Source: Albidovulum sp.
GTDB taxonomy: Bacteria; Pseudomonadota; Alphaproteobacteria; Rhodobacterales; Rhodobacteraceae
Length of the DNA stretch: 25,079 nt
NCBI GenBank assembly: GCA_030837785.1
Contig: JAUQYA010000156.1
Location: 1-25,079 of the forward strand
Reading direction: 5' to 3'
In this document: positions 1 through 8,178 of the stretch, one piece after another
How the letters are laid out: each line of letters begins with the position of its first letter
Position numbering within the stretch: the first letter of the stretch is position 1
Notes under the pieces: generated by a model
What the model saw: the letters and a program-made list of their open reading frames with translations, nothing else
Databases searched by the model: none
Told to the model about the DNA's origin: nothing
Made by a program: the position numbers and the translations under genes

Positions 1-25
1 AGGCGAAGGCACGAGGGATCAAGGT

Positions 26-1192
26 TTGTTTTCTTACCCCACCCCCTTCACCCCACCCACCACGGAAGATGACAGACTGTCGTGGCTCCGCCTCATTCGC
101 TCCCGCCGGGTCGGGGTGGTGACCTTCTGGCGGCTTCTCGAAGAATATGGCTCCGCCCGCGCGGCGCTTCTGGCGCTGCCCGAGGTCGCGAAGGCCGCGG
201 GCGTCGAGGGCTACCAGCCCTGCCCCGAGGGCGTCGTCCTTGCCGAACGCAAGGCGGGGCGGGCCGCCGGGGCGCGGCTTGTCTGCCGCGGCGAACCCGC
301 CTATCCGCAAGCGCTCGCCGATCTTGCCGACGCACCGCCCGTCCTCTGGATGATCGGTGATCCCGCCGCGGCCGCGCGCCCGATGGTTGCGCTTGTCGGC
401 GCCCGCAACGCCTCCTCGCTCGGCACGCGCATGGCGCGCAAACTCGCCGAAGGGCTCGGTCAGGCCGGCTACACCGTCGTCTCGGGCCTCGCCCGCGGCA
501 TCGACGCGGCCGCCCATCTCGCCGCCCTGCCCACCGGAACCGTCGCCGTCATGGCGGGCGGGGTGGACGTGATCTATCCCGCGGAAAACGCAAGCCTCGC
601 CAAAGAGATCGCGGCGAAGGGCCTGCGCCTTTCGGAACAGCCCCCGGGGCTCGAACCGCTGGCCCGGCACTTCCCGCTGCGCAACCGCATCGTCTCGGGC
701 CTCGCCGCGGCGGTGGTGGTGGTGGAGGCCGCCGCGCGCTCGGGCAGCCTGATCACCGCGAGGACCGCGCTCGAGCAGGGGCGCGAGGTGCTGGCAGTGC
801 CCGGCCATCCGTTCGACGGCCGTGCGGCGGGCTGCAATCTTCTCATCCGCGACGGCGCGACGCTGGTGCGCGGGGTGGAGGATGTTCTCGAAATCCTCGC
901 GGCGAAGGCGGCCCTGCCCTGCGGTGCCCACGCCCCCGCCGGGGACGCCCCCGGGCGCCGCGCCGCCGCCGCAGAGGTGCCGCAGCAGGCCCCGGCCCCG
1001 CGCCCGCAGGCGGAGCTTCGCGCGCTCCACCGCCGGATTCTCGACCGCCTCGGCCCGGCGCCACTCGCCGAGGACCAGCTGATCCGCGATCTCGCCGCGC
1101 CCCCGGCGCTGGTCGCGCCCGAACTGGTCGCCCTGGAACTCGAAGGCCAGATCCAGCGCCATCCCGGCGGGCTGCTTTCCCGCGCGGTCTGA
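26..1192 (+). CDS. dprA: DNA-processing protein DprA (Smf)
   Basis: DprA binds single-stranded DNA entering the cell during natural transformation and loads RecA; it acts in the cytoplasm. The 388-residue product has the family order: an N-terminal helical SAM-like part, a Rossmann-type DprA domain with VALVGARNAS, the signature SGLARGID, then FPLRNRIVSGL and SGSLITA, and a C-terminal winged-helix segment (about residues 330-385) separated by an Ala/Pro-rich linker. The start used is a TTG with GAGG about 9 bases upstream. The frame is open to the left edge of the window, so a start further upstream cannot be excluded. Followed by about 500 bp of repeat-rich DNA without a gene; topA lies further downstream. 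Family assignment is firm; the exact N-terminus is not. Confidence 0.93.
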   Translation: MFSYPTPFTPPTTEDDRLSWLRLIRSRRVGVVTFWRLLEEYGSARAALLALPEVAKAAGVEGYQPCPEGVVLAERKAGRAAGARLVCRGEPAYPQALADLADAPPVLWMIGDPAAAARPMVALVGARNASSLGTRMARKLAEGLGQAGYTVVSGLARGIDAAAHLAALPTGTVAVMAGGVDVIYPAENASLAKEIAAKGLRLSEQPPGLEPLARHFPLRNRIVSGLAAAVVVVEAAARSGSLITARTALEQGREVLAVPGHPFDGRAAGCNLLIRDGATLVRGVEDVLEILAAKAALPCGAHAPAGDAPGRRAAAAEVPQQAPAPRPQAELRALHRRILDRLGPAPLAEDQLIRDLAAPPALVAPELVALELEGQIQRHPGGLLSRAV

Positions 1193-1698
1193 TCCGGCCC
1201 GATCCGCTCCGGCCGCGCTCGTGCCCGGCCGCGCCGAAGCCCGGTCACGGGCGCGCTGGAGTGGTGTGCCCTGCGCCCGGCGCGGCTGGCCGGACGGATT
1301 GGCGGCATCGTCCTGAGGGCGGGGCGCACCGGGTCCGCTTGAGCCAGACCCCCGCGACGGGCCGCTGGAGTGGCATCCCACCCAGGGCCCGGCGCGGCTG
1401 GCCGGGCGGATTGACGGCATCGTCCTGACAGTGCCGGACCCTTTTCGGCCGGCCCCTCGTAACGGCACGGCCGGACCGTTGGCGGAGCGCATCGGCGCCG
1501 CGACCGGGCGGAATGTCCGGGACGATCATCTCGGAACGGTGTCGGACGTGGCGCGTGCCCTTGACCGGTGCGGCCGGTCCCGCACCTCGGGTCGATGTCC
1601 GATCGGCCGGCGCCCGCTGACGGGGGCGCGGCCTCGGGGACGCGTCTCAGGGATGCGCCTCGGGGATGCGCCTCGGGGACGCGTCTCAGGGACGCACC
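1193..1698. other. Repeat-rich gap without a gene between dprA and a secreted-protein gene
   Basis: About 500 bp with no convincing gene on either strand. Open frames here are Arg/Pro-rich and low in complexity, as expected from chance openness in GC-rich DNA. It holds an imperfect direct repeat of roughly 70 bp (1251-1316 and 1361-1428) and most of a 13-bp tandem array (1630-1720) that runs into the end of the minus-strand gene. No T-rich terminator for dprA was found. Confidence 0.7.
1251..1428. repeat. Imperfect direct repeat, two copies of about 70 bp
   Basis: Copy 1 at 1251-1316 and copy 2 at 1361-1428 share CTGGAGTGG at the left, CCCGGCGCGGCTGGCCGG in the middle and GGCATCGTCCTGA at the right. 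Copy 2 has about 3 extra bases. The offset between matching positions is 109-112 bp. The preceding 25 or so bases are also weakly similar, so the duplicated unit may once have been a whole ~110-bp tandem unit. No coding capacity is evident. Confidence 0.7.
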
Positions 1699-1720
1699 TC
1701 AGGGACAGGCCTCGGGGATC
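1630..1720. repeat. 13-bp tandem repeat, seven units
   Basis: Seven consecutive 13-base units run without gaps, with consensus CGCCTCGGGGACG and variants CGTCTCAGGGATG and CACCTCAGGGACA. Units start at 1630, 1643, 1656, 1669, 1682, 1695 and 1708. The last two units overlap the 3' end of the minus-strand secreted-protein gene, whose stop codon (1699-1701) lies inside unit six. The period is not a multiple of three, so read-through would change frame with each unit. Confidence 0.88.
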
Positions 1721-2130
1721 ACCGCGCCAAACTGGGCACAATAGATCGGCTCGGCCCACCAGACGTCGGTCGCGCCGAAATACACCGCCGCGACCGCCCA
1801 TCCCGACCCGGTCCGCCGCAGAAGCGCCTGCCCCGCCGTCCAGTCGGCGTCGGGCATGAAATAGCCCGACTGCCAGCCTGGCGTCGCCTGGATGTAGATC
1901 GCCTCGCCGCCCGGCCGCTGCGCCACGACAGAGGCAAAGGCCACCTCGCCGGCGACCCTGAGCCGGCTCACCACGAATTCGACCGGCGCCCCGAAGATCA
2001 GCTCCGCCTGCGGCCGCATCGCATCCATGAGCGCCCGCCGCTCGGCGGTGCCGCGCGCGGGCTCGTGCCAGCCCTCTGCCGTCGCCGACGCCCCCCACAG
2101 CACCAGAACCGCCGCCAGCATCCACCGCAT
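1699..2130 (-). CDS. Small secreted protein of unknown function
   Basis: A 143-residue protein with a typical Sec signal peptide (residues 1-19, MRWMLAAVLVLWGASATAEG, cleavage probably after ATA or AEG). GGAGG sits 6-7 bases before the ATG, which makes this start and frame convincing. The mature part has one compact domain of about 120 residues with Trp/Tyr-rich stretches (WQSGYFMPDADW, ATDVWWAEPIYC) and two cysteines close to the C-terminus (about 132 and 142) that could form a disulfide in the periplasm. I do not recognise the family. The gene ends inside a 13-bp tandem array. It stands alone, divergent from topA. Confidence 0.72.
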   Translation of the reverse strand: MRWMLAAVLVLWGASATAEGWHEPARGTAERRALMDAMRPQAELIFGAPVEFVVSRLRVAGEVAFASVVAQRPGGEAIYIQATPGWQSGYFMPDADWTAGQALLRRTGSGWAVAAVYFGATDVWWAEPIYCAQFGAVIPEACP

Positions 2131-2201
2131 CGCGATCCTCCCCCACCCCGCTCCTGGCGATCATTCTGCCCCCACGCTCGCCGAAACGCAAAGCCCTGAG
2201 T

Positions 2202-2250
2202 CGGCCCGTCGCGGCCCGTCGCGGCCCATCGCGGCCCATCGCGGCCCATC
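2202..2250. repeat. 10-bp tandem repeat, five units
   Basis: Five near-identical 10-base units (CGGCCCGTCG twice, then CGGCCCATCG, the last incomplete) lie between the start of the minus-strand secreted protein and the topA promoter. About one helical turn per unit. Function unknown. Confidence 0.85.
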
Positions 2251-2287
2251 GCCCCGGGGGGTGACGAAACGCCGTGCCGACCCTCCA

Positions 2288-2316
2288 TTGACTTGGCCCA
2301 CCTTCCCCCCCATGTT
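2288..2316 (+). promoter_or_regulatory. Candidate sigma-70 promoter of topA
   Basis: TTGACT (2288-2293), a 17-base spacer and CATGTT (2311-2316) precede topA by about 40 bases. The -35 box is strong and the -10 box weak, which is common in GC-rich alphaproteobacteria. A nearly identical TTGACTTGG box precedes scoA. Confidence 0.4.
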
Positions 2317-2355
2317 CGCCGCCCGAAGCCGAAAGCGCATTTTCACGAGGAAGTC

Positions 2356-4947
2356 ATGGCCGTCGTCGTTGTCGAATCTCCTGCCAAGGCCAAGACAATC
2401 AACAAGTATCTCGGTTCGGACTTCACCGTGCTTGCCTCCTACGGCCATGTCCGCGACCTGCCCGCCAAGGATGGCTCGGTCGATCCGGACGACGGTTTCG
2501 CGATGACCTGGGAAGTCGCGCCCGACAGCCGCAAGCATGTGCGCGCCATCGCCGAGGCGCTGAAGACCGACGACACGCTCATTCTCGCCACCGACCCCGA
2601 CCGCGAGGGCGAGGCGATTTCCTGGCACCTGCAGGCGGCGCTCGCGCCGAGCCTGAAGAAGGGCAAGACGGTCCGCCGCGTCACCTTCAACGCGATCACC
2701 CGCAATGCCGTCACCGAGGCGATGGCCCACCCGCGCGAGGTCGACACCGCGCTGGTCGAGGCCTATCTGGCGCGGCGCGCGCTCGACTACCTCGTCGGCT
2801 TCAACCTCTCGCCGGTGCTCTGGCGCAAGCTGCCCGGCGCGAAGTCGGCCGGACGCGTGCAGTCGGTCTGCCTGCGCCTCATCGTCGAGCGCGAGATGGA
2901 GATCGAGGCGTTCCGGGCGCGCGAATACTGGACGGTGACGGCGGTGCTCGCCACGCCGAGGGGCCAGGAGTTCCAGGCGCGGCTGACCGTGCTTGGCGGC
3001 AGGAAGCTCGACCGCTTCGACCTGGCCAACGCGACCGCGGCCGAGCTTGCGGTGCAGGCGATCCGCTCGCGCGAGCTGAAGGTGAAGTCGGTCGAGGCCA
3101 AGCCCGCCGCCCGCAACCCCTGGCCGCCCTTCATGACCTCGACGCTCCAGCAGGAGGCCAGCCGCAAGCTCGGCATGGGCGCCAAGGCGACGATGTCGGC
3201 GGCGCAAAGGCTCTACGAGGCCGGGCACATCACCTACATGCGGACCGACGGCATCGACATGGCCCCCGAGGCGGTGATGGCCGCGCGGGAGGAGATCAGA
3301 CGGCGGTTCGGCGCCGACTACGTTCCCGAAAGCCCGCGGATGTACAAAAACAAGGCCAAGAACGCCCAGGAGGCGCACGAGTGCATCCGGCCGACCGACA
3401 TGGGCCTGTCGCCCGACCGGCTGAAGGCGGCCGACGACCAGAGGAAGCTCTACGAGCTGATCTGGAAGCGCACCATCGCCAGCCAGATGGCCGCGGCGCG
3501 GCTGGAACGGACCACGGTGGATGTGGCCAGCCCCGACGGCGAGGTGGAGCTGCGCGCCACCGGCCAGGTGGTGATGTTCGACGGCTTCCTTGCCGTCTAT
3601 GACGAAGGCCGCGACGACGACGACAGCGAGGACGGCGCGCGCCTGCCGCAGATCATGGCCGGGGACCCGGCCGAGAAGCGCAAGGTCACGCCCGAGCAGC
3701 ATTTCACCCAGGCCCCGCCGCGCTACACCGAGGCGACGCTGGTCAAGCGGATGGAGGAGCTTGGCATCGGCCGGCCCTCCACCTATGCCTCGATCGTCAC
3801 CACGATCCAGGACCGGGAATATGTCCGCAAGGACAAGGGCCGGCTGATCCCCGAGGACAAGGGGCGGCTGGTGACCGCGTTCCTGACCAACTATTTCCGC
3901 CGCTATGTCGAGTACGATTTCACCGCCGACATGGAGGAGGAGCTTGACGACATCTCGGCAGGTGACCGTGACTACAAGGAGGTGCTGGCGCGCTTCTGGC
4001 GCGATTTCACCGCCGCCATCGCCGAGACGGCCGACCTGAGGATCGGCGAGGTGCTCGAGAGGATCGACGAATTCCTTGCGCCGCACCTCTACCCGCCGCG
4101 CGAGGACGGGTCGGACCCGCGCACCTGCCCCACCTGCGGGCAGGGGCGGCTCGGGCTCAAGACGGCGCGGTCGGGTGGCGCCTTCATCGGCTGCTCGAAC
4201 TACCCCGCCTGCCGCTACACCCGGGCCCTCTCGGCATTGAACGGCGAGGAAACCGGCGCGGCGGAGCGGGTGCTGGGCGAGGATGGCGGCGAGGAGATCT
4301 GGCTCAAGGCCGGGCGGTTCGGGCCCTACGTCCAGCGCGGCGAGGCGAGCGAGGACAATCCCAAGCCCGCCCGCGCCAGCCTGCCGAAGGGCTGGTCGCC
4401 CGAGGCGATGGAACTCGGGCGCGCGCTGATGCTTCTGACCCTGCCGCGCGAGGTCGGGCCGCATCCCGACGACGGCGAGATGGTGGAGGCCGGGATCGGC
4501 CGCTACGGGCCCTATGTGAAGCATGGCAAGGTCTATGCCAACCTGCCCGAGGCGGACGAGGTCTTCACCATCGGCATGAACCGCGCCGTCGAGGTGCTGG
4601 CGCAGAAGACCGCGCGCGGCAGCCGCGCGGCAGCCCCGGCGGCGCTGCGCACGCTCGGCGATCACCCTGACGGCGGCAGGGTCGAGGTCATGGCCGGACG
4701 CTACGGGCCGTATGTGAAATGGGAGAAGGTCAACGCGACGCTGCCGAAGGACATGGCGCCCGAGGCGGTGACGCTGGAGCAAGCGCTGGAGCTGATCGCC
4801 GCCAGGGCTGCGAAGAAGGGCGGCCGGAAGGCCGGCGCGAGGAAGGCAACGGACAAGGCGGCACCGAAGAAGACGCCTGCGAAGAAGGCGGCAACGAAGA
4901 AAGCCGCGGCGAAATCCGCGCGGACCGGGGTAGCAAAGGCGGGCTGA
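2356..4947 (+). CDS. topA: DNA topoisomerase I
   Basis: Type IA topoisomerase that relaxes negative supercoils in the cytoplasm by a transient 5'-phosphotyrosine link. The start at 2356 (MAVVVVESPAKAK) is chosen over an in-frame ATG 63 bases upstream because the TOPRIM domain begins there and GAGGAA lies just before it. Length is 863 residues, normal for the family. Visible: TOPRIM acidic residues E7 and D80-x-D82-x-E84, catalytic Tyr294 in TYMRTDG, one four-cysteine zinc ribbon (C591, C594, C613, C619), then three C-terminal topoisomerase repeats each carrying GR(F/Y)GPYV, and a Lys/Ala-rich basic tail of about 45 residues that probably aids DNA binding. Only one zinc ribbon is present, where enterobacterial TopA has more. 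Confidence 0.97.
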   Translation: MAVVVVESPAKAKTINKYLGSDFTVLASYGHVRDLPAKDGSVDPDDGFAMTWEVAPDSRKHVRAIAEALKTDDTLILATDPDREGEAISWHLQAALAPSLKKGKTVRRVTFNAITRNAVTEAMAHPREVDTALVEAYLARRALDYLVGFNLSPVLWRKLPGAKSAGRVQSVCLRLIVEREMEIEAFRAREYWTVTAVLATPRGQEFQARLTVLGGRKLDRFDLANATAAELAVQAIRSRELKVKSVEAKPAARNPWPPFMTSTLQQEASRKLGMGAKATMSAAQRLYEAGHITYMRTDGIDMAPEAVMAAREEIRRRFGADYVPESPRMYKNKAKNAQEAHECIRPTDMGLSPDRLKAADDQRKLYELIWKRTIASQMAAARLERTTVDVASPDGEVELRATGQVVMFDGFLAVYDEGRDDDDSEDGARLPQIMAGDPAEKRKVTPEQHFTQAPPRYTEATLVKRMEELGIGRPSTYASIVTTIQDREYVRKDKGRLIPEDKGRLVTAFLTNYFRRYVEYDFTADMEEELDDISAGDRDYKEVLARFWRDFTAAIAETADLRIGEVLERIDEFLAPHLYPPREDGSDPRTCPTCGQGRLGLKTARSGGAFIGCSNYPACRYTRALSALNGEETGAAERVLGEDGGEEIWLKAGRFGPYVQRGEASEDNPKPARASLPKGWSPEAMELGRALMLLTLPREVGPHPDDGEMVEAGIGRYGPYVKHGKVYANLPEADEVFTIGMNRAVEVLAQKTARGSRAAAPAALRTLGDHPDGGRVEVMAGRYGPYVKWEKVNATLPKDMAPEAVTLEQALELIAARAAKKGGRKAGARKATDKAAPKKTPAKKAATKKAAAKSARTGVAKAG

Positions 4948-5010
4948 TGCCCCGCCGCATCTCCGCCCGGCCATATATTCGGCTTCAAGCATATGTGACT
5001 GGCCATTGGC

Positions 5011-5034
5011 GGCGGGCACCGGCAGGGTGCCGCC
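5011..5034 (+). terminator. GC hairpin after topA, weak terminator candidate
   Basis: GGCGGGCACC pairs with GGTGCCGCC around a 5-base loop, with one bulged base. There is no T-run after it. It also sits within the leader of the next gene, so it could equally be a 5' UTR structure. Confidence 0.3.
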
Positions 5035-5058
5035 AAACAGGCAAGAAGAGACGATCCC

Positions 5059-5640
5059 ATGACAGAGACGACAGTTTCCCGGCGCTGGCTGATCGGCGCC
5101 GCCAGCGCGGCGCTTTTCGTGCCGGCCGTGGCGCGGGCGCAGATGGCCGCGCAGCCCGCCGAAGTCGAGACCGACTTCACCCGCCGCAACGTCTCGAGCT
5201 TTGCAGCGCAGGACTGGCGTGACCATTTCGACGAACTCGGCAAGGGCGCGATCGTCGCCGACACCGTCTCGCGCGCGCTTCATTTCTGGAGCGGCGACGG
5301 CAGTGACTATCGCATCTACCCCACCTCCGTGCCGCGGACCGACGAACTGACGAAACGCGGCTACACGACGATCATGCGCAAGAAGGTGGGCCCCGACTGG
5401 ACGCCCACGCCCTCGCAGATGGAGCGTTTCCCCGACTGGCACTACATGCCGCCGGGGCCGGACAACCCCCTCGGCACGCACGCCATGTATCTCGGCTGGC
5501 CCGCCTACATCATCCACGGCACCCACGACACCCGCAAGATCGGCCGGCGGTCGTCGGACGGCTGCATCGGGCTTTTCAACCCGGCGATCGCGGAACTGTT
5601 CGAGATCACCCCGATCGGCACCCAGGTGCGGCTGATCTGA
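5059..5640 (+). CDS. L,D-transpeptidase-like (YkuD) protein, Tat-exported
   Basis: Periplasmic cysteine enzyme family that crosslinks peptidoglycan stem peptides or attaches proteins to them. The 193-residue protein begins with a twin-arginine signal (SRRWLIG, then a hydrophobic run ending ARAQ near residue 28), so it is probably exported folded. The YkuD domain occupies roughly residues 85-193, with the catalytic-site pattern His153-Gly and Ser-Ser-Asp-Gly-Cys169. The residue normally Arg just after Cys-Ile is Gly (SDGCIGLFN). No LysM or PG-binding domain is attached. It sits alone between topA and scoA, with its own leader of about 110 bp. The fold assignment is good; activity is inferred. 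Confidence 0.87.
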   Translation: MTETTVSRRWLIGAASAALFVPAVARAQMAAQPAEVETDFTRRNVSSFAAQDWRDHFDELGKGAIVADTVSRALHFWSGDGSDYRIYPTSVPRTDELTKRGYTTIMRKKVGPDWTPTPSQMERFPDWHYMPPGPDNPLGTHAMYLGWPAYIIHGTHDTRKIGRRSSDGCIGLFNPAIAELFEITPIGTQVRLI

Positions 5641-5660
5641 GTCCTGCCGCGCTGCGGCGA

Positions 5661-5689
5661 TTGACTTGGGCGGCCCCCCGCGCGACAAC
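5661..5689 (+). promoter_or_regulatory. Candidate sigma-70 promoter of scoAB
   Basis: TTGACT (5661-5666), 17 bases, GACAAC (5684-5689), about 28 bases before the scoA start. The -35 region matches that of topA over nine bases (TTGACTTGG). Confidence 0.4.
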
Positions 5690-5716
5690 TTCGGCAGTGA
5701 ATTTCGGGGAGCGACC

Positions 5717-6421
5717 ATGAAAAAGGTTTACGGCTCGGCGAAGGAGGCTCTCGACGGCGTCCTTCACGACGGCTTGTTCATCGCCGCGGGCGGCTTCGGC
5801 CTGTGCGGCATTCCGGAGCTTCTGATCGACGCGATCGTCGCATCCGGCGTGAAGGACCTCACCATCGCCTCGAACAACTGCGGGGTGGACGGCTTCGGCC
5901 TCGGCAAGCTGCTCGACACGCGCCAGATCCGCAAGATGATGTCCTCCTACGTCGGCGAGAACGCCGAATTCATGCGCCAGTATCTTTCCGGAGAGCTTGA
6001 GCTGGAGTTCAACCCGCAGGGCACGCTGGCCGAGCGGATGCGCGCCGGCGGCTGCGGCATCCCCGGCTTCTACACCAAGACCGGCGTCGGCACGGTGATC
6101 GCCGAGGGCAAGGAGCACAAGGACTTCGACGGCCAGACCTACATCCTCGAAAAGGGCATCTTCGCCGACCTGTCGATCATCAAGGCGTGGAAGGCCGACA
6201 CCACCGGCAACCTCGTCTTCCGCAAGACCGCACGCAACTTCAATGTGCCGGCCGGCATGTGCGGGCGGGTCTGCGTGGCCGAGGTCGAGGAGATCGTCGA
6301 GCCGGGGAGCCTTGACCCGGATTGCATCCACCTGCCCGGCATCTACGTGCACCGGATCATCCAGGGCCCGCACGAGAAACGCATCGAACAGCGCACCGTC
6401 CGCAAGAAGGAGCAAGCCTGA
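5717..6421 (+). CDS. scoA: 3-oxoacid CoA-transferase subunit A
   Basis: Alpha subunit of the succinyl-CoA:3-ketoacid CoA-transferase that activates acetoacetate with CoA from succinyl-CoA, feeding ketone bodies and PHB breakdown products into central metabolism. The 234-residue protein starts MKKVYGSAKEAL, with GGGGAGCG upstream; an in-frame start 51 bases earlier lacks similarity to the family. The CoA-transferase family signature GGFGLCGIPE is near residues 25-34, followed by ASNNCGVDGFGLG and the GFYTKTGVGT region. The stop is separated from the scoB start by a single base, so the two are translationally coupled. An acetate or butyrate CoA-transferase is the main alternative; the sequence resembles the SCOT type. 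Confidence 0.92.
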   Translation: MKKVYGSAKEALDGVLHDGLFIAAGGFGLCGIPELLIDAIVASGVKDLTIASNNCGVDGFGLGKLLDTRQIRKMMSSYVGENAEFMRQYLSGELELEFNPQGTLAERMRAGGCGIPGFYTKTGVGTVIAEGKEHKDFDGQTYILEKGIFADLSIIKAWKADTTGNLVFRKTARNFNVPAGMCGRVCVAEVEEIVEPGSLDPDCIHLPGIYVHRIIQGPHEKRIEQRTVRKKEQA

Positions 6422-6422
6422 C

Positions 6423-7064
<642 letters not shown>

Positions 7065-7070
7065 CCTGCC

Positions 7071-7114
7071 GCGCCCGGCCAGGCCGATCCGGCCGGGCGC
7101 AATTGTCTTTTTTT
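7071..7114 (+). terminator. Intrinsic terminator of scoAB
   Basis: A perfect 10-bp stem (GCGCCCGGCC with GGCCGGGCGC) around a 10-base loop, then AATTGTC and seven T (7108-7114). It begins 6 bases after the scoB stop. This is the best terminator in the window. Confidence 0.9.
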
Positions 7115-7164
7115 CCGAAACAAATTCATAATCCTGCCCCAATCCGTTGATAGCGAGCGGGGCA

Positions 7165-8178
7165 ATGATGAGCAGCGATCTGCCCCTTCCCCCGAACCCC
7201 CGGACGCCGCGCGGGCGCCGCGCGCGTGACCTTGCCATCATGGCCGGGCTGATCGCGCTGTTCCTCGCCGGCGTTGCGGGTCTTTTCGCCGCGACGGGGT
7301 GGGAGGAGACGCGGGCCCAGGTCGCGCGGCTGACCCTCTGGCAAGGCGCGGCACTTCTTGCGCTTTCGCTCGTGAACTACCTTCTGCGCGGCCTGCGCTG
7401 GCATCTTTTCGCCCGCCGTCTCGGCCTGCCGACAGGTCCGGGCCAGGATCTGCGCCATTTCCTCGGCGGCTTCGCGATGGTGGTGACGCCGGGCCGGGTG
7501 GGCGAACTGGTGCGGATGCGCTGGCTGAAGCGCGAAACCGGCTGGGCCTTCGAACGCACCGCGCCGCTCGCGCTGATGGACCGGGCCGCGGACCTTGCCG
7601 CGATGGCGATCCTCCTGGGGCTTTCGGTGGCGCTGGCGACCACGGGGGTGAGGGGCGCCGTGCCGGTCGCCGCGCTCGCGCTCGCGGCGGCCTTCGTGGC
7701 GACCCATCCCCGGCTTCTGGCCTGGGTGGTGACGCAGCTGCACCGCGCCGTGGGCCGGATGCCGCGTCTGTTCGGCCGCCTGCGCGCCGCCGCCCGTTCG
7801 CTGGACCGCTTCGCCGGCCCCCGGACGATGATCCCCGCGCTCGCCCTGGGTGTCACCGGCTGGCTGGCCGAAGGTTATGCCTTCCACCTTCTGCTTGGCT
7901 GGATGGGAACCGAGATCGGGCTGATGAAGGCCATCGCCATCTTCGTCTTCTCCACGCTCGCGGGCGGGCTGACCGGTGCGCCGGGCGGCGTCGGCGGGGC
8001 CGAGGCGGCGATGATCGCGCTCCTCTCGCTCGACGGCGTGCCGATGGAGGTCTCGGTGCCGGCGACCGCCATCATCCGCGTCACCACACTCTGGTTCGCG
8101 CTGGGGATCGGCATGGCCGTGTTCCCCGTCGCGGAACGACTTTCCTTGAGAGAGAGACATGCTCTGGAAGACCGCTGA
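7165..8178 (+). CDS. Flippase-like integral membrane protein (LPG synthase TM / UPF0104 family)
   Basis: A 337-residue polytopic membrane protein with about eight hydrophobic helices. Landmarks are NYLLRGLRWHLFARRLGL, FAMVVTPGRVGELVRMRWLKR and GGLTGAPGGVGGAEAAMIALL, the typical pattern of the lysylphosphatidylglycerol-synthase transmembrane family. Members are usually implicated in moving or handling lipid-linked substrates; without a synthase domain a flippase-like role is inferred. The ATG at 7165 (or 7168) is preferred over a TTG at 7147. It overlaps the following DprE1-like gene by 20 bases, which ties it to that pathway. Confidence 0.8.
   Translation: MMSSDLPLPPNPRTPRGRRARDLAIMAGLIALFLAGVAGLFAATGWEETRAQVARLTLWQGAALLALSLVNYLLRGLRWHLFARRLGLPTGPGQDLRHFLGGFAMVVTPGRVGELVRMRWLKRETGWAFERTAPLALMDRAADLAAMAILLGLSVALATTGVRGAVPVAALALAAAFVATHPRLLAWVVTQLHRAVGRMPRLFGRLRAAARSLDRFAGPRTMIPALALGVTGWLAEGYAFHLLLGWMGTEIGLMKAIAIFVFSTLAGGLTGAPGGVGGAEAAMIALLSLDGVPMEVSVPATAIIRVTTLWFALGIGMAVFPVAERLSLRERHALEDR

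Noticed and set aside
1431..1859. 142-codon plus-strand frame in the repeat region after dprA
   Set aside because: Low-complexity Arg/Gly/Pro composition imposed by the 13-bp repeat, and it ends inside the antisense of the secreted-protein gene.
1526..2239. Longer minus-strand frame overlapping the secreted-protein gene
   Set aside because: The 143-residue frame has a signal peptide and a good ribosome-binding site; the longer one is Gly/Arg-rich and runs through the 13-bp array.
4801..4940. Repetitive Lys/Ala codons at the end of topA as a separate tandem repeat
   Set aside because: These encode the ordinary basic C-terminal tail of topoisomerase I and do not form a regular DNA period.
2161..5718. 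Very long open frame (1185 codons) on the minus strand opposite topA
   Set aside because: It is antisense to topA and the YkuD gene, both of which have full family motifs. Its product is Arg/His/Gly/Leu-rich without domains, as expected for the mirror frame of GC-rich coding DNA.
7147..7164. TTG start giving an N-terminal extension of the flippase-like protein
   Set aside because: It adds six residues without similarity and has no ribosome-binding site; ATG at 7165 or 7168 is simpler.
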